Positions 17,895-27,279 of a stretch of 64,000 bases of DNA are shown piece by piece (position 1 is the stretch's first letter; each line of letters starts with the position of its first letter). The DNA is from Alicyclobacillus mali NBRC 102425 (GTDB lineage Bacteria; Bacillota; Bacilli; Alicyclobacillales; Alicyclobacillaceae). A program made the translations under genes and the position numbers. The stretch is taken from contig NZ_BCSG01000018.1 of NCBI RefSeq assembly GCF_001570745.1, positions 39,676-103,675 on the forward strand, written 5' to 3'. Below the pieces are notes generated by a model. The model saw only the letters and a program-made list of their open reading frames with translations, did not search any database and was not told the DNA's origin.

Positions 17895-19186
17895 TCGTCC
17901 AGCAACTTGAGCGCGGACGACGTGCCGAGCCGGTCCGCGCCAAACCGGAGCAGGTTGCGCGCCGCCGCCCTCGTGCGAATGCCGCCGCTCGCCTTCACAC
18001 CCGCGCTGCCGGCGACCGCGATGGCCATAAGCGCGACGTCCGCTGGGCGCGCGCCCGCCCGGTGATACCCGGTCGACGTTTTGACAAAGTCGGCGCCCAC
18101 CGCCGCCGACACCAAGGCGCCCTTGACCACGGCGTCCGGCCCGAGCGCGCTCGTCTCCAGAATCACCTTGACCCAAACGGCGGGAGACCTGAGCCGCGCG
18201 GCCTCGACCACCGCCCGCACCGCCTGCGCATACGTCCACACGCCCCCTTCGGCCAGCGCGCCGATGGGCCCTACCATGTCGATCTCGTCCGCCCCCGCGG
18301 CGACGGCCTCGAGCGCCTCCTGCCGCATGGCGTTCGCGCTCTGTGTCCCGTGCGGAAAGCCAATGACCGTGCACACCCGGACGCCGCTTGCCGCCATCGC
18401 CCGCTTCGCCAGAGGCACGTGGCGCGGAGAGATGCACACCATCGGAAGGTTGTGTTGGATGGCCTCCAGGCACAGGTTTTGCACGTCGATCTCGCTCGCC
18501 TCGGGTTTCAGCAGCGTCGACTCGATGGCCGCCCTCACGGCAGCTTGCGTCACCTCGCGAGGCAGCTGAAGGCTCTGTGGTTTCGGCAGAGGCAACTCTG
18601 GGAAGGTCACGGCCAACTCCTCGCGGCACGCCTCCACCAGTTTCCGAGTCGCAGGCTCTGCCTCGCGCCACGCCGCGACCAGATCATCCCAAGGCTCGTC
18701 CGGCCCGAGCGCCCGCCACGCCTCCTCGAGCCGCCCATCTCGCCACGCGAGAAGCGCCTCCGCCTTCTGAAACACAAACCGCCAGTTCGCGTAGCCGCGC
18801 TCGTCGTGGCGCCGCCTCGCCTCGTCCCACGGCAAAAAGTACGCCCCGTTCACTTCCTCGGCCTGGTGCACCGGCTCGGAGCCGTCTTCGGCCACCATGA
18901 GAAAGAGCCGCACCTGCTTGCGCACCGGCTCGCCACCGCGCTCGATGAGGTACTCCACGCGCCCGATGTCGCCCGCGATGCGCCCGATGACCCCCGTCTC
19001 CTCCTGGACCTCGCGCAGCGCCGCCTGCTCCCACGATTCGCCGGGCTCGAGGTGTCCCTTGGGAAAGGACACCTTGCCGTACTGATCGTCAATGAGGAGC
19101 ACCTCGCGCGCCCCGTTTCGCTCGCGCACCACGACGCCCCCAGCTGCCCGCTCCACGCGCATCGTCACGATGTCATCCGCCCCCAT
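17888..19186 (-). CDS. deoC: NUDIX hydrolase fused to deoxyribose-phosphate aldolase (DeoC)
   Basis: One 432-residue open frame encodes two enzymes. Residues about 9-140 are a NUDIX domain with a canonical box: GHLEPGESWEQAALREVQEE then TGV. A linker (about 140-205) follows, then a complete DeoC barrel (about 206-432): ADEIDMVGPIGAL, the Schiff-base lysine in WVKVILETSALG, the second lysine in FVKTSTGYHRAG, and GVKASGGIRT. DeoC splits deoxyribose-5-phosphate into acetaldehyde and glyceraldehyde-3-phosphate. The N-terminal domain may cleave a nucleoside diphosphate derivative, perhaps feeding the aldolase; that link is inference. It overlaps the mtaB end by 22 bases. ATG 19186 is used; ATG 19162 is an alternative. 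Confidence 0.9.
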   Translation of the reverse strand: MGADDIVTMRVERAAGGVVVRERNGAREVLLIDDQYGKVSFPKGHLEPGESWEQAALREVQEETGVIGRIAGDIGRVEYLIERGGEPVRKQVRLFLMVAEDGSEPVHQAEEVNGAYFLPWDEARRRHDERGYANWRFVFQKAEALLAWRDGRLEEAWRALGPDEPWDDLVAAWREAEPATRKLVEACREELAVTFPELPLPKPQSLQLPREVTQAAVRAAIESTLLKPEASEIDVQNLCLEAIQHNLPMVCISPRHVPLAKRAMAASGVRVCTVIGFPHGTQSANAMRQEALEAVAAGADEIDMVGPIGALAEGGVWTYAQAVRAVVEAARLRSPAVWVKVILETSALGPDAVVKGALVSAAVGADFVKTSTGYHRAGARPADVALMAIAVAGSAGVKASGGIRTRAAARNLLRFGADRLGTSSALKLLDEA

Positions 19187-20598
19187 TCCATCGCCTGCTC
19201 TTCGCCAGGCGCCTGCTCTTCGTCGGGGAACGTCACCTGCTCGAGAAAAACGGCCCGGTGCACGCCCGGCCCGACGCCTGTCATCCGGACGCGGATGACC
19301 TCGCCGACCATCGACTCCAGCGGCACGCCCGAGGGCGCCTCGAACGCCACGCGAAGGTAGTGGCCGTCGTAGCCCACGAGCATGCGGGACGCCTCCGGCA
19401 GGTGGCTGTACGCGCGGCGCGCCTCGTCGTCCGCCGAGGCGAGCGGCGACTCCGCGATGACCTCGAGATCCCGCCCCACGAACGATGCGGCGTACGCCTG
19501 GCGGAGATCGTCTCCGAGCGCGATCATCCGCGCGACGCGCTCGCGCTTGACGTCCTCCGGCACCTGATCCTTGAACTTGTACGCCGCAGTGCCCCGCCGC
19601 GGGGAGTACGGAAACACGTGCAGCTGCGCGTACCCCTGCGCGCGCACAAACGCGTACGTCTCCTCGAACTGCTCGTCCGTCTCGCCCGGAAAGCCGACGA
19701 TCACGTCCGTCGTCACGGCGAGATCGGGCAGACGGCGGCGAAGCTCCCGGAGCGTGTCGGCGTACTCGGCGGTCGTGTAATGCCGGTGCATCCGCCGAAG
19801 CACCGGATCGGAGCCCGCCTGAAGCGGGATATGCAAGTGCGGCACGACCTTATTCGACGCCGCGAGCACGTCCATCAGGCGATGGTCGATTTCGCTCGCC
19901 TCAATCGAGCTAATCCGGATGCGAAACGGCAGGTCGATGCGCTCGAGCTCGACCAGCAGATCCGCCAGGCGATAATGCTCAAAGTCCTCGCCATAGCCAC
20001 CCGTGTGGATGCCCGTCAGCACGATCTCGCGATAGCCGGCACGCGCCAGCTTCGTGGCCTGCTGCACGACGTTCTCCGGCTTGCGGCTGCGGATGAGCCC
20101 TCGCGCGCGCGGAATGATGCAAAACGTGCAGAAGTTGTTGCAGCCGTCCTGGATCTTGAGGTTGGCCCGAGACCGCTCCTCGAAGTACGGCACGTCGAGT
20201 TCGTCGAACTCGTTCGCCTTCATGATGTTGCCGACCGCCAGATACGGCTTCCGCTCCGCGAGGACGGCCTCGACGTGATCGACAATTTTCGACTTCTGAT
20301 CGTTGCCCACAACCAGGTCCACGCCCTGAATGCGCGCGATCTCGTCAGGCGCAATCTGCGCATAGCAGCCCGTGACCACCACGACCGCGTCCGAATTCGT
20401 GCGGACGGCGCGCCGGATCATCTGCCGACTCTTGCGATCGCCCGTGTGCGTGACGGTGCACGTGTTGACCACGTACACGTCCGCCACGCTGTCAAACGGC
20501 ACCTGCGTGTAGCCGCGCCGCTTGAACGTCTGCCATATCCCCTCGGTGTCATAGAAGTTCACCTTGCAGCCCAAGGTGTGAAATGCCACCGTAGGCAC
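19165..20598 (-). CDS. mtaB: tRNA t6A37 methylthiotransferase MtaB
   Basis: Radical-SAM enzyme converting t6A37 to ms2t6A37 in tRNA. The 477-residue protein has the N-terminal MTTase domain (AFHTLGCKVNFYDTE; VNTCTVTH; VTGCYAQ supplying cluster cysteines), a radical-SAM CxxxCxxC site (CNNFCTFCIIPRARG, about 150-164) and a C-terminal TRAM-like region. GTG 20598 is the chosen start, with GGGAGG about 10 bases upstream. It lies in the order dnaJ-prmA-rsmE-mtaB found in B. subtilis (yqeT-yqeU-yqeV). Confidence 0.95.
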   Translation of the reverse strand: MPTVAFHTLGCKVNFYDTEGIWQTFKRRGYTQVPFDSVADVYVVNTCTVTHTGDRKSRQMIRRAVRTNSDAVVVVTGCYAQIAPDEIARIQGVDLVVGNDQKSKIVDHVEAVLAERKPYLAVGNIMKANEFDELDVPYFEERSRANLKIQDGCNNFCTFCIIPRARGLIRSRKPENVVQQATKLARAGYREIVLTGIHTGGYGEDFEHYRLADLLVELERIDLPFRIRISSIEASEIDHRLMDVLAASNKVVPHLHIPLQAGSDPVLRRMHRHYTTAEYADTLRELRRRLPDLAVTTDVIVGFPGETDEQFEETYAFVRAQGYAQLHVFPYSPRRGTAAYKFKDQVPEDVKRERVARMIALGDDLRQAYAASFVGRDLEVIAESPLASADDEARRAYSHLPEASRMLVGYDGHYLRVAFEAPSGVPLESMVGEVIRVRMTGVGPGVHRAVFLEQVTFPDEEQAPGEEQAMEWGRMTS

Positions 20599-20602
20599 AT
20601 TC

Positions 20603-21352
20603 TCAACCTCCCATGTCGCCGGATTCGGCAAGCGCAATCGCGAGCGCCACCGCGCCCGCGGTCTCCGTGCGCAGGATGCGCGGACCGAGCGTGACCGTCT
20701 GGCAGCGCGCGTCCTGCTTCGCAAGCCGCCTCTCGCCGCTGGCAAGTCCGCCCTCCGGCCCGACCACCACAGCCGTTCGATTTCCAGCCCCGTGGGCCCG
20801 CATGGCCGAGCGGATGCCGCGTTCCCGTTCCTCCTCGTCGAGCACCAGGACGCGATGGACCTCGTGTTCCGCGATCACGGCGAGCGATGTGGAGAAGTTC
20901 GGCGCAAAGACCACAAACGGCACCACGTCGCGCTGCGCCTGCATCGCCGCCTCGCGCACGACCTTGCGCCAGCGCGCGAGCTTCTGATCCACCTTGGGGC
21001 CCGAGAGCTTAACCACCGAACGCTCGGCCTCAAACACGACAAATCCCCAGGCGCCGATTTCCGTACACTTCTGCAGGATGACATCCATCTTCTCGCCTTT
21101 GGCCAGCCCCTGCACCAGGACAAACCGCTGCCGGGGTTCATTCGAAGGCGCGCGCTCGCGCAAGTGCACGCAGACCTCGCCGGATCGCACCTCTGCGATC
21201 TCGGCCCAAAACGGCCCGTTGGCAGCACACACGACGAGGTCCTCGCCGGGCCTGGCGCGCAGGACGCGCGAGAAGTGATGCCCGTCTTCCCCGCTCACCC
21301 ACATGCGAGACCCTTCATCCACCTGGGCGTCCAAAAAAAGGCGCGGCAACAT
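20603..21352 (-). CDS. rsmE: 16S rRNA (uracil-1498-N3)-methyltransferase RsmE
   Basis: SPOUT-class methyltransferase modifying U1498 in helix 44 of 16S rRNA. The 249-residue protein has the N-terminal PUA-like region (HHFSRVLRARPGEDLVV) and the knot motifs VVVGPEGGLASGE and TLGPRILRTETAGAVAL near the C-terminus. Its ATG overlaps the prmA stop by one base (TGATG). It ends 4 bases before the mtaB start. Confidence 0.96.
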   Translation of the reverse strand: MLPRLFLDAQVDEGSRMWVSGEDGHHFSRVLRARPGEDLVVCAANGPFWAEIAEVRSGEVCVHLRERAPSNEPRQRFVLVQGLAKGEKMDVILQKCTEIGAWGFVVFEAERSVVKLSGPKVDQKLARWRKVVREAAMQAQRDVVPFVVFAPNFSTSLAVIAEHEVHRVLVLDEEERERGIRSAMRAHGAGNRTAVVVGPEGGLASGERRLAKQDARCQTVTLGPRILRTETAGAVALAIALAESGDMGG

Positions 21353-22302
21353 CAGCGCTTCACCGCCAAGACGCTCACCCAGTCGTCCTGATGCGCCCTG
21401 CGCACCACCGAAAACCCGTGATCCGCGAGCGCCTGCTCCACCTGCTCGCGCTGCGATTCGATGTAGCCCGACGTCAACAGGAATCCGCCCGAAACGAGGC
21501 GCGGGCGGACCTGCGGAACGAGCGCGATCACGACGTCGCGCAGAATGTTGGCCACGGCGAGATCAAACGTCTCTTCCGGACGGAGCGCGGCCAAAAGGTC
21601 TCCTTCGCGCACATCGACGCGATCCCCGAGCCCGTTCTTGCGCGCGTTGTCTCTTGCGGCCGATACAGCGACGGGATCGAGGTCGATGGCCACCACACGC
21701 TCGGCGCCGACGAGCGCCGCAGCGATGGCGAGCACGCCGGTGCCCGTCCCGACATCCACCACGCGCATCCCAGGGCGGACCACCTCGGCCAAGATCTCGG
21801 CGCACATCTGCGTCGTCTGGTGATGCCCCGTGCCAAACGCCATCCCTGGCTCGATGGCGATGACGCGCCGATGGCGGTACGGCTCGAGATCGGCCGGCTC
21901 GGCCCAGACTGGGGCGATGACCAGCGAATTCCCAACGGGAATGGGGTGATACTGTTCCCGCCATGCGTCCTTCCAGGCGGATTCATCCACCAATTCCACC
22001 TGAACGTCCGAGGCCTGCGGCCCGGGATTTAGCCCCGCCTCTCGGACGCGCTGCACCGCATCTCGCACCCGGCTCTCGATCTCGCCTCGGTCATGCGCCT
22101 CTGGAATATACACCGAGATCTCCACGTCCTGCGTGGGCGTCAACTGCTCGTCAAACCACTCACCGAACCGCGGCGGCCTCACCTCCGCCGGCGAAATGCC
22201 CTCCATCTGCACGCCCTGCACGTCCGGATAGCTCTCCAGCACAGCGGCCAGCGCATCCGCCGCTTCGTGCGTCACGCGCACGCGCACGTGCCACCAACGC
22301 AA
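21352..22302 (-). CDS. prmA: Ribosomal protein L11 methyltransferase PrmA
   Basis: SAM-dependent trimethylation of L11. The 316-residue protein has an N-terminal L11-binding domain (about 1-100), then the Rossmann methyltransferase core: GMAFGTGHHQTTQMC, VVDVGTGTGVLAIAAA, VAIDLDPVAVSAA and DLAVANIL. It follows dnaJ by 42 bases as in the Bacillus heat-shock operon. Confidence 0.96.
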   Translation of the reverse strand: MRWWHVRVRVTHEAADALAAVLESYPDVQGVQMEGISPAEVRPPRFGEWFDEQLTPTQDVEISVYIPEAHDRGEIESRVRDAVQRVREAGLNPGPQASDVQVELVDESAWKDAWREQYHPIPVGNSLVIAPVWAEPADLEPYRHRRVIAIEPGMAFGTGHHQTTQMCAEILAEVVRPGMRVVDVGTGTGVLAIAAALVGAERVVAIDLDPVAVSAARDNARKNGLGDRVDVREGDLLAALRPEETFDLAVANILRDVVIALVPQVRPRLVSGGFLLTSGYIESQREQVEQALADHGFSVVRRAHQDDWVSVLAVKR

Positions 22303-22344
22303 TGCGACGCCTCCTCACGACATATGTGATAAGTCTTCATGGCA

Positions 22345-23484
22345 TCAGCCGAGAAACGCGTCCTTCACGCGCTCCATGAAAGTCCGCTGCTGCTCGTGCG
22401 TCTGCTCGCCGAGCTCCTTCGCGAGCTGGCGGAACAGTTCCTTTTGCCGCTCCGTCAGATTCGTCGGCGTGACCACGTGGACCCGAATGTGCTCGTCTCC
22501 GCGCACCAGGGGGGACCCAAGCTTCGGAATCCCCTTGCCGCGCAGGCGGAACGTCGTGCCCGTCTGCGTTCCCTCCGGAATCCGGAGCTTCACCTTGCCC
22601 TCCAGGGTCGGCACCTCAATTTCGTCGCCCAGCGCCGCCTGCACAAACGAAATTGGCACGTCGACGTAGATGTTCGTGCCTTCTCGCTCAAACACCTCGT
22701 GCGGTTGGACGTGAATCACGACAAACAAATCCCCTGGCGGCCCCCCGTTCGGGCTCGGCTCGCCGTAGCCCGCCATGCGCAGACGCGTCCCGGTGTCGAC
22801 ACCCGGAGGGACTTTGACGTCGACGCTCCGCCGCACCCGCCGCCTGCCCTGACCGCGACAATCCGGACAAGGTTGATCGATGATCTGGCCGCGCCCGTGA
22901 CACACCGGACAAGGACGCCGGTTGATCATGCGGCCGAACGGCGTGTTCGTGACCGTCTGCTGTTCACCCGTGCCGTTACACGCCTGACAGACGCGCGGCT
23001 TGCTGCCAGGCCTTGCGCCGGATCCTCCGCACGTCGAGCACGTCTCAGTCCGAGGCACCTGGATCTCGCGATTCGCCCCGAAGGCCGCCTCCTCAAACGT
23101 GATCTCCATCTCGTACTCGAGGTCGTGCCCCCGCACGGGCCCCCTCCGCGTGCCTCCGCCAAAAAACATATCGAAGATGTCGCCAAAACCGCCCAGGTCG
23201 AAATCGCCAAACCCAGCCCCAGGACCCCCGGCCTGACCCTGAAACCCGCCGAAGCCTTGCGCGGGATCTTCATGGCCAAACTGGTCATAGCGCGCTCGCT
23301 TATCCGGATCCGAAAGCACACCGTACGCCTCTGCGATCTCGGCGAACTTCTGCTGCGCATTCGGGTCGTCCTTGTTGACATCGGGGTGATACTGGCGCGC
23401 GAGCTTCCGATACGCTTTCTTGATCTCTTCCTGCGTGGCGGACCGGCTGACACCGAGAACCTCGTAGTAATCTCGCTTGCTCAC
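22345..23484 (-). CDS. dnaJ: Chaperone DnaJ
   Basis: Hsp40 co-chaperone of DnaK, 379 residues. The J domain has the HPD tripeptide (ARQYHPDVN), followed by a Gly/Phe-rich stretch (about 75-115), four CxxCxGxG zinc repeats ([32 protein letters not shown], about 140-205) and the C-terminal substrate-binding domain. It is the fourth gene of the hrcA-grpE-dnaK-dnaJ cluster and should share its HrcA/CIRCE heat-shock control. Confidence 0.98.
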   Translation of the reverse strand: MSKRDYYEVLGVSRSATQEEIKKAYRKLARQYHPDVNKDDPNAQQKFAEIAEAYGVLSDPDKRARYDQFGHEDPAQGFGGFQGQAGGPGAGFGDFDLGGFGDIFDMFFGGGTRRGPVRGHDLEYEMEITFEEAAFGANREIQVPRTETCSTCGGSGARPGSKPRVCQACNGTGEQQTVTNTPFGRMINRRPCPVCHGRGQIIDQPCPDCRGQGRRRVRRSVDVKVPPGVDTGTRLRMAGYGEPSPNGGPPGDLFVVIHVQPHEVFEREGTNIYVDVPISFVQAALGDEIEVPTLEGKVKLRIPEGTQTGTTFRLRGKGIPKLGSPLVRGDEHIRVHVVTPTNLTERQKELFRQLAKELGEQTHEQQRTFMERVKDAFLG

Positions 23485-23533
23485 CGGTATCCCTCCAAAC
23501 GACCACCGTCACTCCACACCATCTTACAACGAG

Positions 23534-23564
23534 GGCAGGGCGACGTCACGCGCATCACCCTGCC
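23534..23564 (-). other. Intercistronic stem between dnaK and dnaJ
   Basis: GGCAGGG and CCCTGCC pair across a 17-base loop in the dnaK-dnaJ gap, with no T-run. It may be an mRNA-stability or partial attenuation element that lowers dnaJ relative to dnaK; this is an inference. Confidence 0.4.
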
Positions 23565-23598
23565 TGATCCACCATTCATCCCATTCTATGCGCTTCGA

Positions 23599-25452
23599 TC
23601 ACTTCTTGTCCGGGTCCACTTCCCGGAAGTCCGCGTCCACCACCGTGTCAGACGCCTGACCCGTGGTTCCAGTGGCAGCATCGGCAGCCCCGGCTTGTTG
23701 CCCCGCGCTCGCCGCCTGCGCGGCTTGCTCGTACAGCTTCGTCGACAGCTTGTGCAACGTCTCCTGCAGCGCTTCAGACTTCGCCTTGATGGCCTCGGCG
23801 TCCGATCCGGCCATCGCGTCGCGCAGTTCCTTCTGCTTCGATTCAGCCTCGCTCTTGAGGGACGCGTCCACTTTGTCGCCGAGATCGCGCAGCAGTTTGT
23901 CAGTCTGATAGAGGAGTTGATCCGCTTGGTTGCGTAACTCCACCTGTTCGCGGCGCTTCTTGTCCTCTTCGGCGTACATCTGCGCTTCCTGCATCATCCG
24001 CTCGACCTCGTCCTTGGACAGGCCGCTCGAAGCTGTGATGGTGATGCGCTGCGACTTGCCAGTCGCGAGATCCTTCGCCGACACATGTACGATGCCGTTT
24101 GCGTCGATGTCGAAGGTGACCTCGATCTGCGGCACGCCGCGCGGAGCGGGCGGGATATCGTTCAACGTGAAGCGGCCAAGCGTCTTGTTGCCCGCTGCCA
24201 TCTCGCGCTCGCCCTGCAACACGTGAATCTCGACAGACGTCTGGTTGTCAGCCGCCGTTGTGAAAACCTGGCTTTTGGACGTCGGAATGGTCGTGTTTCG
24301 CGGGATGATCCGCGTGAACACGCCGCCCATCGTCTCGATGCCAAGCGACAGCGGCGTCACATCGAGCAGCACAATGTCCTTGACTTCTCCCGTCAACACG
24401 CCAGCCTGGATGGCGGCGCCGATGGCGACAACCTCGTCCGGGTTGACGCCCTTCGACGGCTCCTTGCCAATAAGGCGCTTGACCGCCTCCTGAACGGCTG
24501 GAATGCGCGTCGAGCCGCCGACCAGAATGACCTTGTCAATGTCAGCCGGCGTGAGTCCCGCGTCCTGAAGCGCCTGGCGGGTCGGCCCCATGGTCGCCTC
24601 GACGAGATCGGCCGTCAACTCCTCGAACTTCGCCCGCGTGAGATTGACTTCGAGGTGCTTCGGTCCGGTCGCGTCCGCTGAGATGAATGGAAGCGAGATG
24701 GTGGTCGTCAAGGTCGACGACAGTTCCTTCTTCGCCTTTTCCGCCGCATCCTTCAGGCGCTGCATGGCCATCCGGTCGTTGGACAGATCGATGCCCGTGT
24801 CCTTCTTGAAGAGGTCGATCAGGTGCTGAATGATGCGGTTGTCGAAGTCGTCGCCGCCGAGGTGGTTATTGCCGCTCGTAGCCTTCACTTCGAACACGCC
24901 ATCGCCGAGTTCCAGGATGGACACGTCGAACGTGCCGCCACCGAGGTCGAACACGAGAATGGTCTGGTCTTCTCCCTTGTCCAACCCGTACGCGAGCGCG
25001 GCCGCCGTCGGCTCGTTGATGATGCGGAGCACCTCAAGCCCTGCGATCCGGCCTGCGTCACGCGTCGCCTGGCGCTGGCTGTCGCTAAAATAGGCCGGCA
25101 CCGTGATGACCGCCTGCGTGACCGGCTCGCCAAGAAAAGCCTCCGCGTCCGCCTTCAACTTCTGCAAAATCATCGCGGAGATCTCGGGCGGCGTGTACGA
25201 CTTGCCGTCGATGGCCACCTTGTGGTCCGTGCCCATGTGGCGCTTGATGGAGATGATGGTCCTGTCCGGATTCGTAATGGCCTGGCGCTTCGCGACGTCG
25301 CCGACGAGGCGCTCTCCATCCTTCGTGAACGCCACGACGGATGGCGTGGTGCGGTTGCCTTCAGCGTTCGGAATGACGACGGGTTCGCCGCCTTCCAACA
25401 CCGCGACACAAGAGTTGGTGGTACCGAGGTCAATGCCGATGACTTTCCCCAC
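23599..25452 (-). CDS. dnaK: Chaperone DnaK
   Basis: Hsp70 chaperone, 617 residues. The ATPase domain opens [20 protein letters not shown] and contains [34 protein letters not shown] and [13 protein letters not shown]. The linker [16 protein letters not shown] and the substrate-binding domain follow, and the C-terminal lid ends in a Gln/Ala-rich tail. Start is GTG with GGGGAGGGA upstream. It is of normal Firmicute length, lacking the 24-residue insertion of Gram-negative DnaK. Confidence 0.98.
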   Translation of the reverse strand: MGKVIGIDLGTTNSCVAVLEGGEPVVIPNAEGNRTTPSVVAFTKDGERLVGDVAKRQAITNPDRTIISIKRHMGTDHKVAIDGKSYTPPEISAMILQKLKADAEAFLGEPVTQAVITVPAYFSDSQRQATRDAGRIAGLEVLRIINEPTAAALAYGLDKGEDQTILVFDLGGGTFDVSILELGDGVFEVKATSGNNHLGGDDFDNRIIQHLIDLFKKDTGIDLSNDRMAMQRLKDAAEKAKKELSSTLTTTISLPFISADATGPKHLEVNLTRAKFEELTADLVEATMGPTRQALQDAGLTPADIDKVILVGGSTRIPAVQEAVKRLIGKEPSKGVNPDEVVAIGAAIQAGVLTGEVKDIVLLDVTPLSLGIETMGGVFTRIIPRNTTIPTSKSQVFTTAADNQTSVEIHVLQGEREMAAGNKTLGRFTLNDIPPAPRGVPQIEVTFDIDANGIVHVSAKDLATGKSQRITITASSGLSKDEVERMMQEAQMYAEEDKKRREQVELRNQADQLLYQTDKLLRDLGDKVDASLKSEAESKQKELRDAMAGSDAEAIKAKSEALQETLHKLSTKLYEQAAQAASAGQQAGAADAATGTTGQASDTVVDADFREVDPDKK

Positions 25453-25524
25453 TTCGCGTCCCTCCCCAGATGATGGACGGTTTTGGCCGTATTTCGTTTG
25501 TGTTCATACGCCGTTTTGCGCAGC

Positions 25525-26145
25525 TCAGACGCTGACCTTCACCATGGCCGGGCGCAGCACCTTGCCGTGCAAGAGATATCCCTTTTGCAGCACCTCGATC
25601 ACGCGTCCCGGCTCCTGGCCTTCGACCTGTTCTTGCATGACCGCCTCGTGCTGCGACGGATCGAACGGCGCGCCAGCCGCCTCCATCTCGGTCACACCGT
25701 ACTGATGCATGACTTGGGTCAGCTGGCGATGGACCATCTCGATCCCCTGCTTCATCTGCGGCTCATCCACGCCCTCAAGCGCCTGAAGCGCGCGATCAAA
25801 GTTGTCGAGGACGGGCAGCAAGTCGGCGAGAAGCTTCTTGGTCGCAAACTGGACCAGTTCCTCGCGCTCCTGGCGCGTGCGCCGACGAAAATTGTCGAAA
25901 TCCGCTCGCGTGCGCAGAAGCTGCTGCGTCAACTCCTCAATCTGCGTGTCGCGGGGATCGGGGCCCGAAGCGGATGGACCTTCGTCGCCGGATGATTTAC
26001 CAGCCTCGTACGACAGATCCTCCTCCGCCATCTCGGCCGGATCGACCTCCGAGGAGCGAGCCTCGTCTTCGGCGTTCTCCGCCGACTTCGCCTCTGCCTC
26101 TTCCTCGTTTGGATCCTTTACCACATCTTCCGCCACGGACAACAT
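25525..26145 (-). CDS. grpE: Nucleotide exchange factor GrpE
   Basis: Releases ADP from DnaK. The 206-residue protein has an acidic, disordered N-terminus (about 1-65), a long coiled-coil (about 66-120, with RTRADFDNFRRRTRQEREEL) and the C-terminal beta domain ending in GYLLHGKVLRPAMVKVSV, the family signature. It lies 15 bases after hrcA and 72 before dnaK. Confidence 0.96.
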   Translation of the reverse strand: MLSVAEDVVKDPNEEEAEAKSAENAEDEARSSEVDPAEMAEEDLSYEAGKSSGDEGPSASGPDPRDTQIEELTQQLLRTRADFDNFRRRTRQEREELVQFATKKLLADLLPVLDNFDRALQALEGVDEPQMKQGIEMVHRQLTQVMHQYGVTEMEAAGAPFDPSQHEAVMQEQVEGQEPGRVIEVLQKGYLLHGKVLRPAMVKVSV

Positions 26146-26160
26146 CCTTTCTCCACTTCA

Positions 26161-27195
26161 TCACCCACTCGACGCGAACCGAGTCAAAAATTCCGTGAGC
26201 GCCTGCGAGGTGAACGAGAGAATTTGCATGACGCGATTGTAATCCATGCGCGTGGGGCCCAGGATTCCAATATGGCCCACCGGAACACCGCCCAAACGGT
26301 ACGTGGCAGCAATGACCGTGCAGTCCTTGAGCTCCATCACCGCGTTTTCGGCGCCGATGCGCACCTCAATCCCGTCCTCCGCCTTTGGGAACCAGTTGGC
26401 GATAAACTCGTTTTGCTCCAACAGGCTGAGGATGGACTGGGCCTTGCCGACGTCGTGAAACTCCGGCTGTGCCAGCATGTTGGAAGCGCCGCCGATATAG
26501 ACGGCTTCCTCGCGCTGCGGCACATGACACACCTCGTTCAGGACGGCGATGGCGTCCTCGAACCGCGCCACGGTCCGATGCAGTTCGCCAGCCAATTCGG
26601 CGTACAGCGTGCGCCGAAGCTCGGAGATGGGCACGCCGACCACCTTGTCGTTCAGCACGCGAACGAGCGTCTCGACATCGTCGGCCTCCATCTCGGACGA
26701 GAACCGCACGTGCACGGTCTCCACATGCCCAGAGTTCGTGACAAGAATGGCAATGGCGCGTCCGCCGCCCAAGGGAATGAGCTCAATCTTGCGCAACTTT
26801 TCGGTGTCTGTCTTCGGCCCAAGCACGATGACCGTCTGCTTGGTCAGCATGGAGAGCATGTTCGCCACCTCGCGGGCGACCTGCTCCACCTCGTCAATGC
26901 GCTTGGCGAACACAGACTTCAAGAACTCGCCCGTCTCGCGATCCATCTGTCCCAGGCGCAACAGGTTGTCGACGTAGAACCGATAGCCCTTCTGCGATGG
27001 AACGCGTCCGGCCGAGGCGTGCGGCTGAGTTAAATAGCCCATCTCCTCCAGATCCGCCATCTCATTGCGGATGGTGGCTGGGCTGAACTGAATCTCCTCG
27101 TGTTTGGCGAGTGCCCGCGAGCCAATGGGTTCCGCCATCCGGACGTAGTCCTCGATGATCGCGGACAAAATCAGTTGCTGTCGGGGCGTCAACAC
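26161..27195 (-). CDS. hrcA: Heat-shock repressor HrcA
   Basis: Represses class I heat-shock operons by binding CIRCE. The 344-residue protein begins with a winged-helix domain (LTPRQQLILSAIIEDYVR; SPATIRNEMADLEEMGYL, about 38-55) followed by a GAF-like region; the C-terminal HIGILGPTRMDYNRVM is diagnostic. Start is GTG with AAGGAGG upstream. A CIRCE operator lies 16 bases before the start, so the gene should be autoregulated. Confidence 0.97.
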   Translation of the reverse strand: MLTPRQQLILSAIIEDYVRMAEPIGSRALAKHEEIQFSPATIRNEMADLEEMGYLTQPHASAGRVPSQKGYRFYVDNLLRLGQMDRETGEFLKSVFAKRIDEVEQVAREVANMLSMLTKQTVIVLGPKTDTEKLRKIELIPLGGGRAIAILVTNSGHVETVHVRFSSEMEADDVETLVRVLNDKVVGVPISELRRTLYAELAGELHRTVARFEDAIAVLNEVCHVPQREEAVYIGGASNMLAQPEFHDVGKAQSILSLLEQNEFIANWFPKAEDGIEVRIGAENAVMELKDCTVIAATYRLGGVPVGHIGILGPTRMDYNRVMQILSFTSQALTEFLTRFASSG

Positions 27196-27210
27196 GGTCT
27201 CGCCTCCTTG

Positions 27211-27237
27211 TTAGCACTCCAGGCGCTCGAGTGCTAA
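27211..27237. promoter_or_regulatory. CIRCE operator
   Basis: A perfect TTAGCACTC-N9-GAGTGCTAA inverted repeat, the exact consensus bound by HrcA. It lies between the promoter and the hrcA start codon and should control hrcA-grpE-dnaK-dnaJ. Confidence 0.98.
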
Positions 27238-27250
27238 ACCGCTCTCCTTG

Positions 27251-27279
27251 ACAATATCAATCCCGTTGCTCCTTGTCAA
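27251..27279 (-). promoter_or_regulatory. Promoter of the hrcA heat-shock operon
   Basis: TTGACA (27274-27279), 17 bases, TATTGT (27251-27256) on the minus strand. The -35 box overlaps the hemW stop codon (27276-27278), and the CIRCE element lies just downstream of the -10. Confidence 0.85.

Noticed and set aside
22339..23937. A 532-codon plus-strand frame opposite dnaJ/dnaK
   Set aside because: Shadow of dnaJ and dnaK, the best supported genes here.
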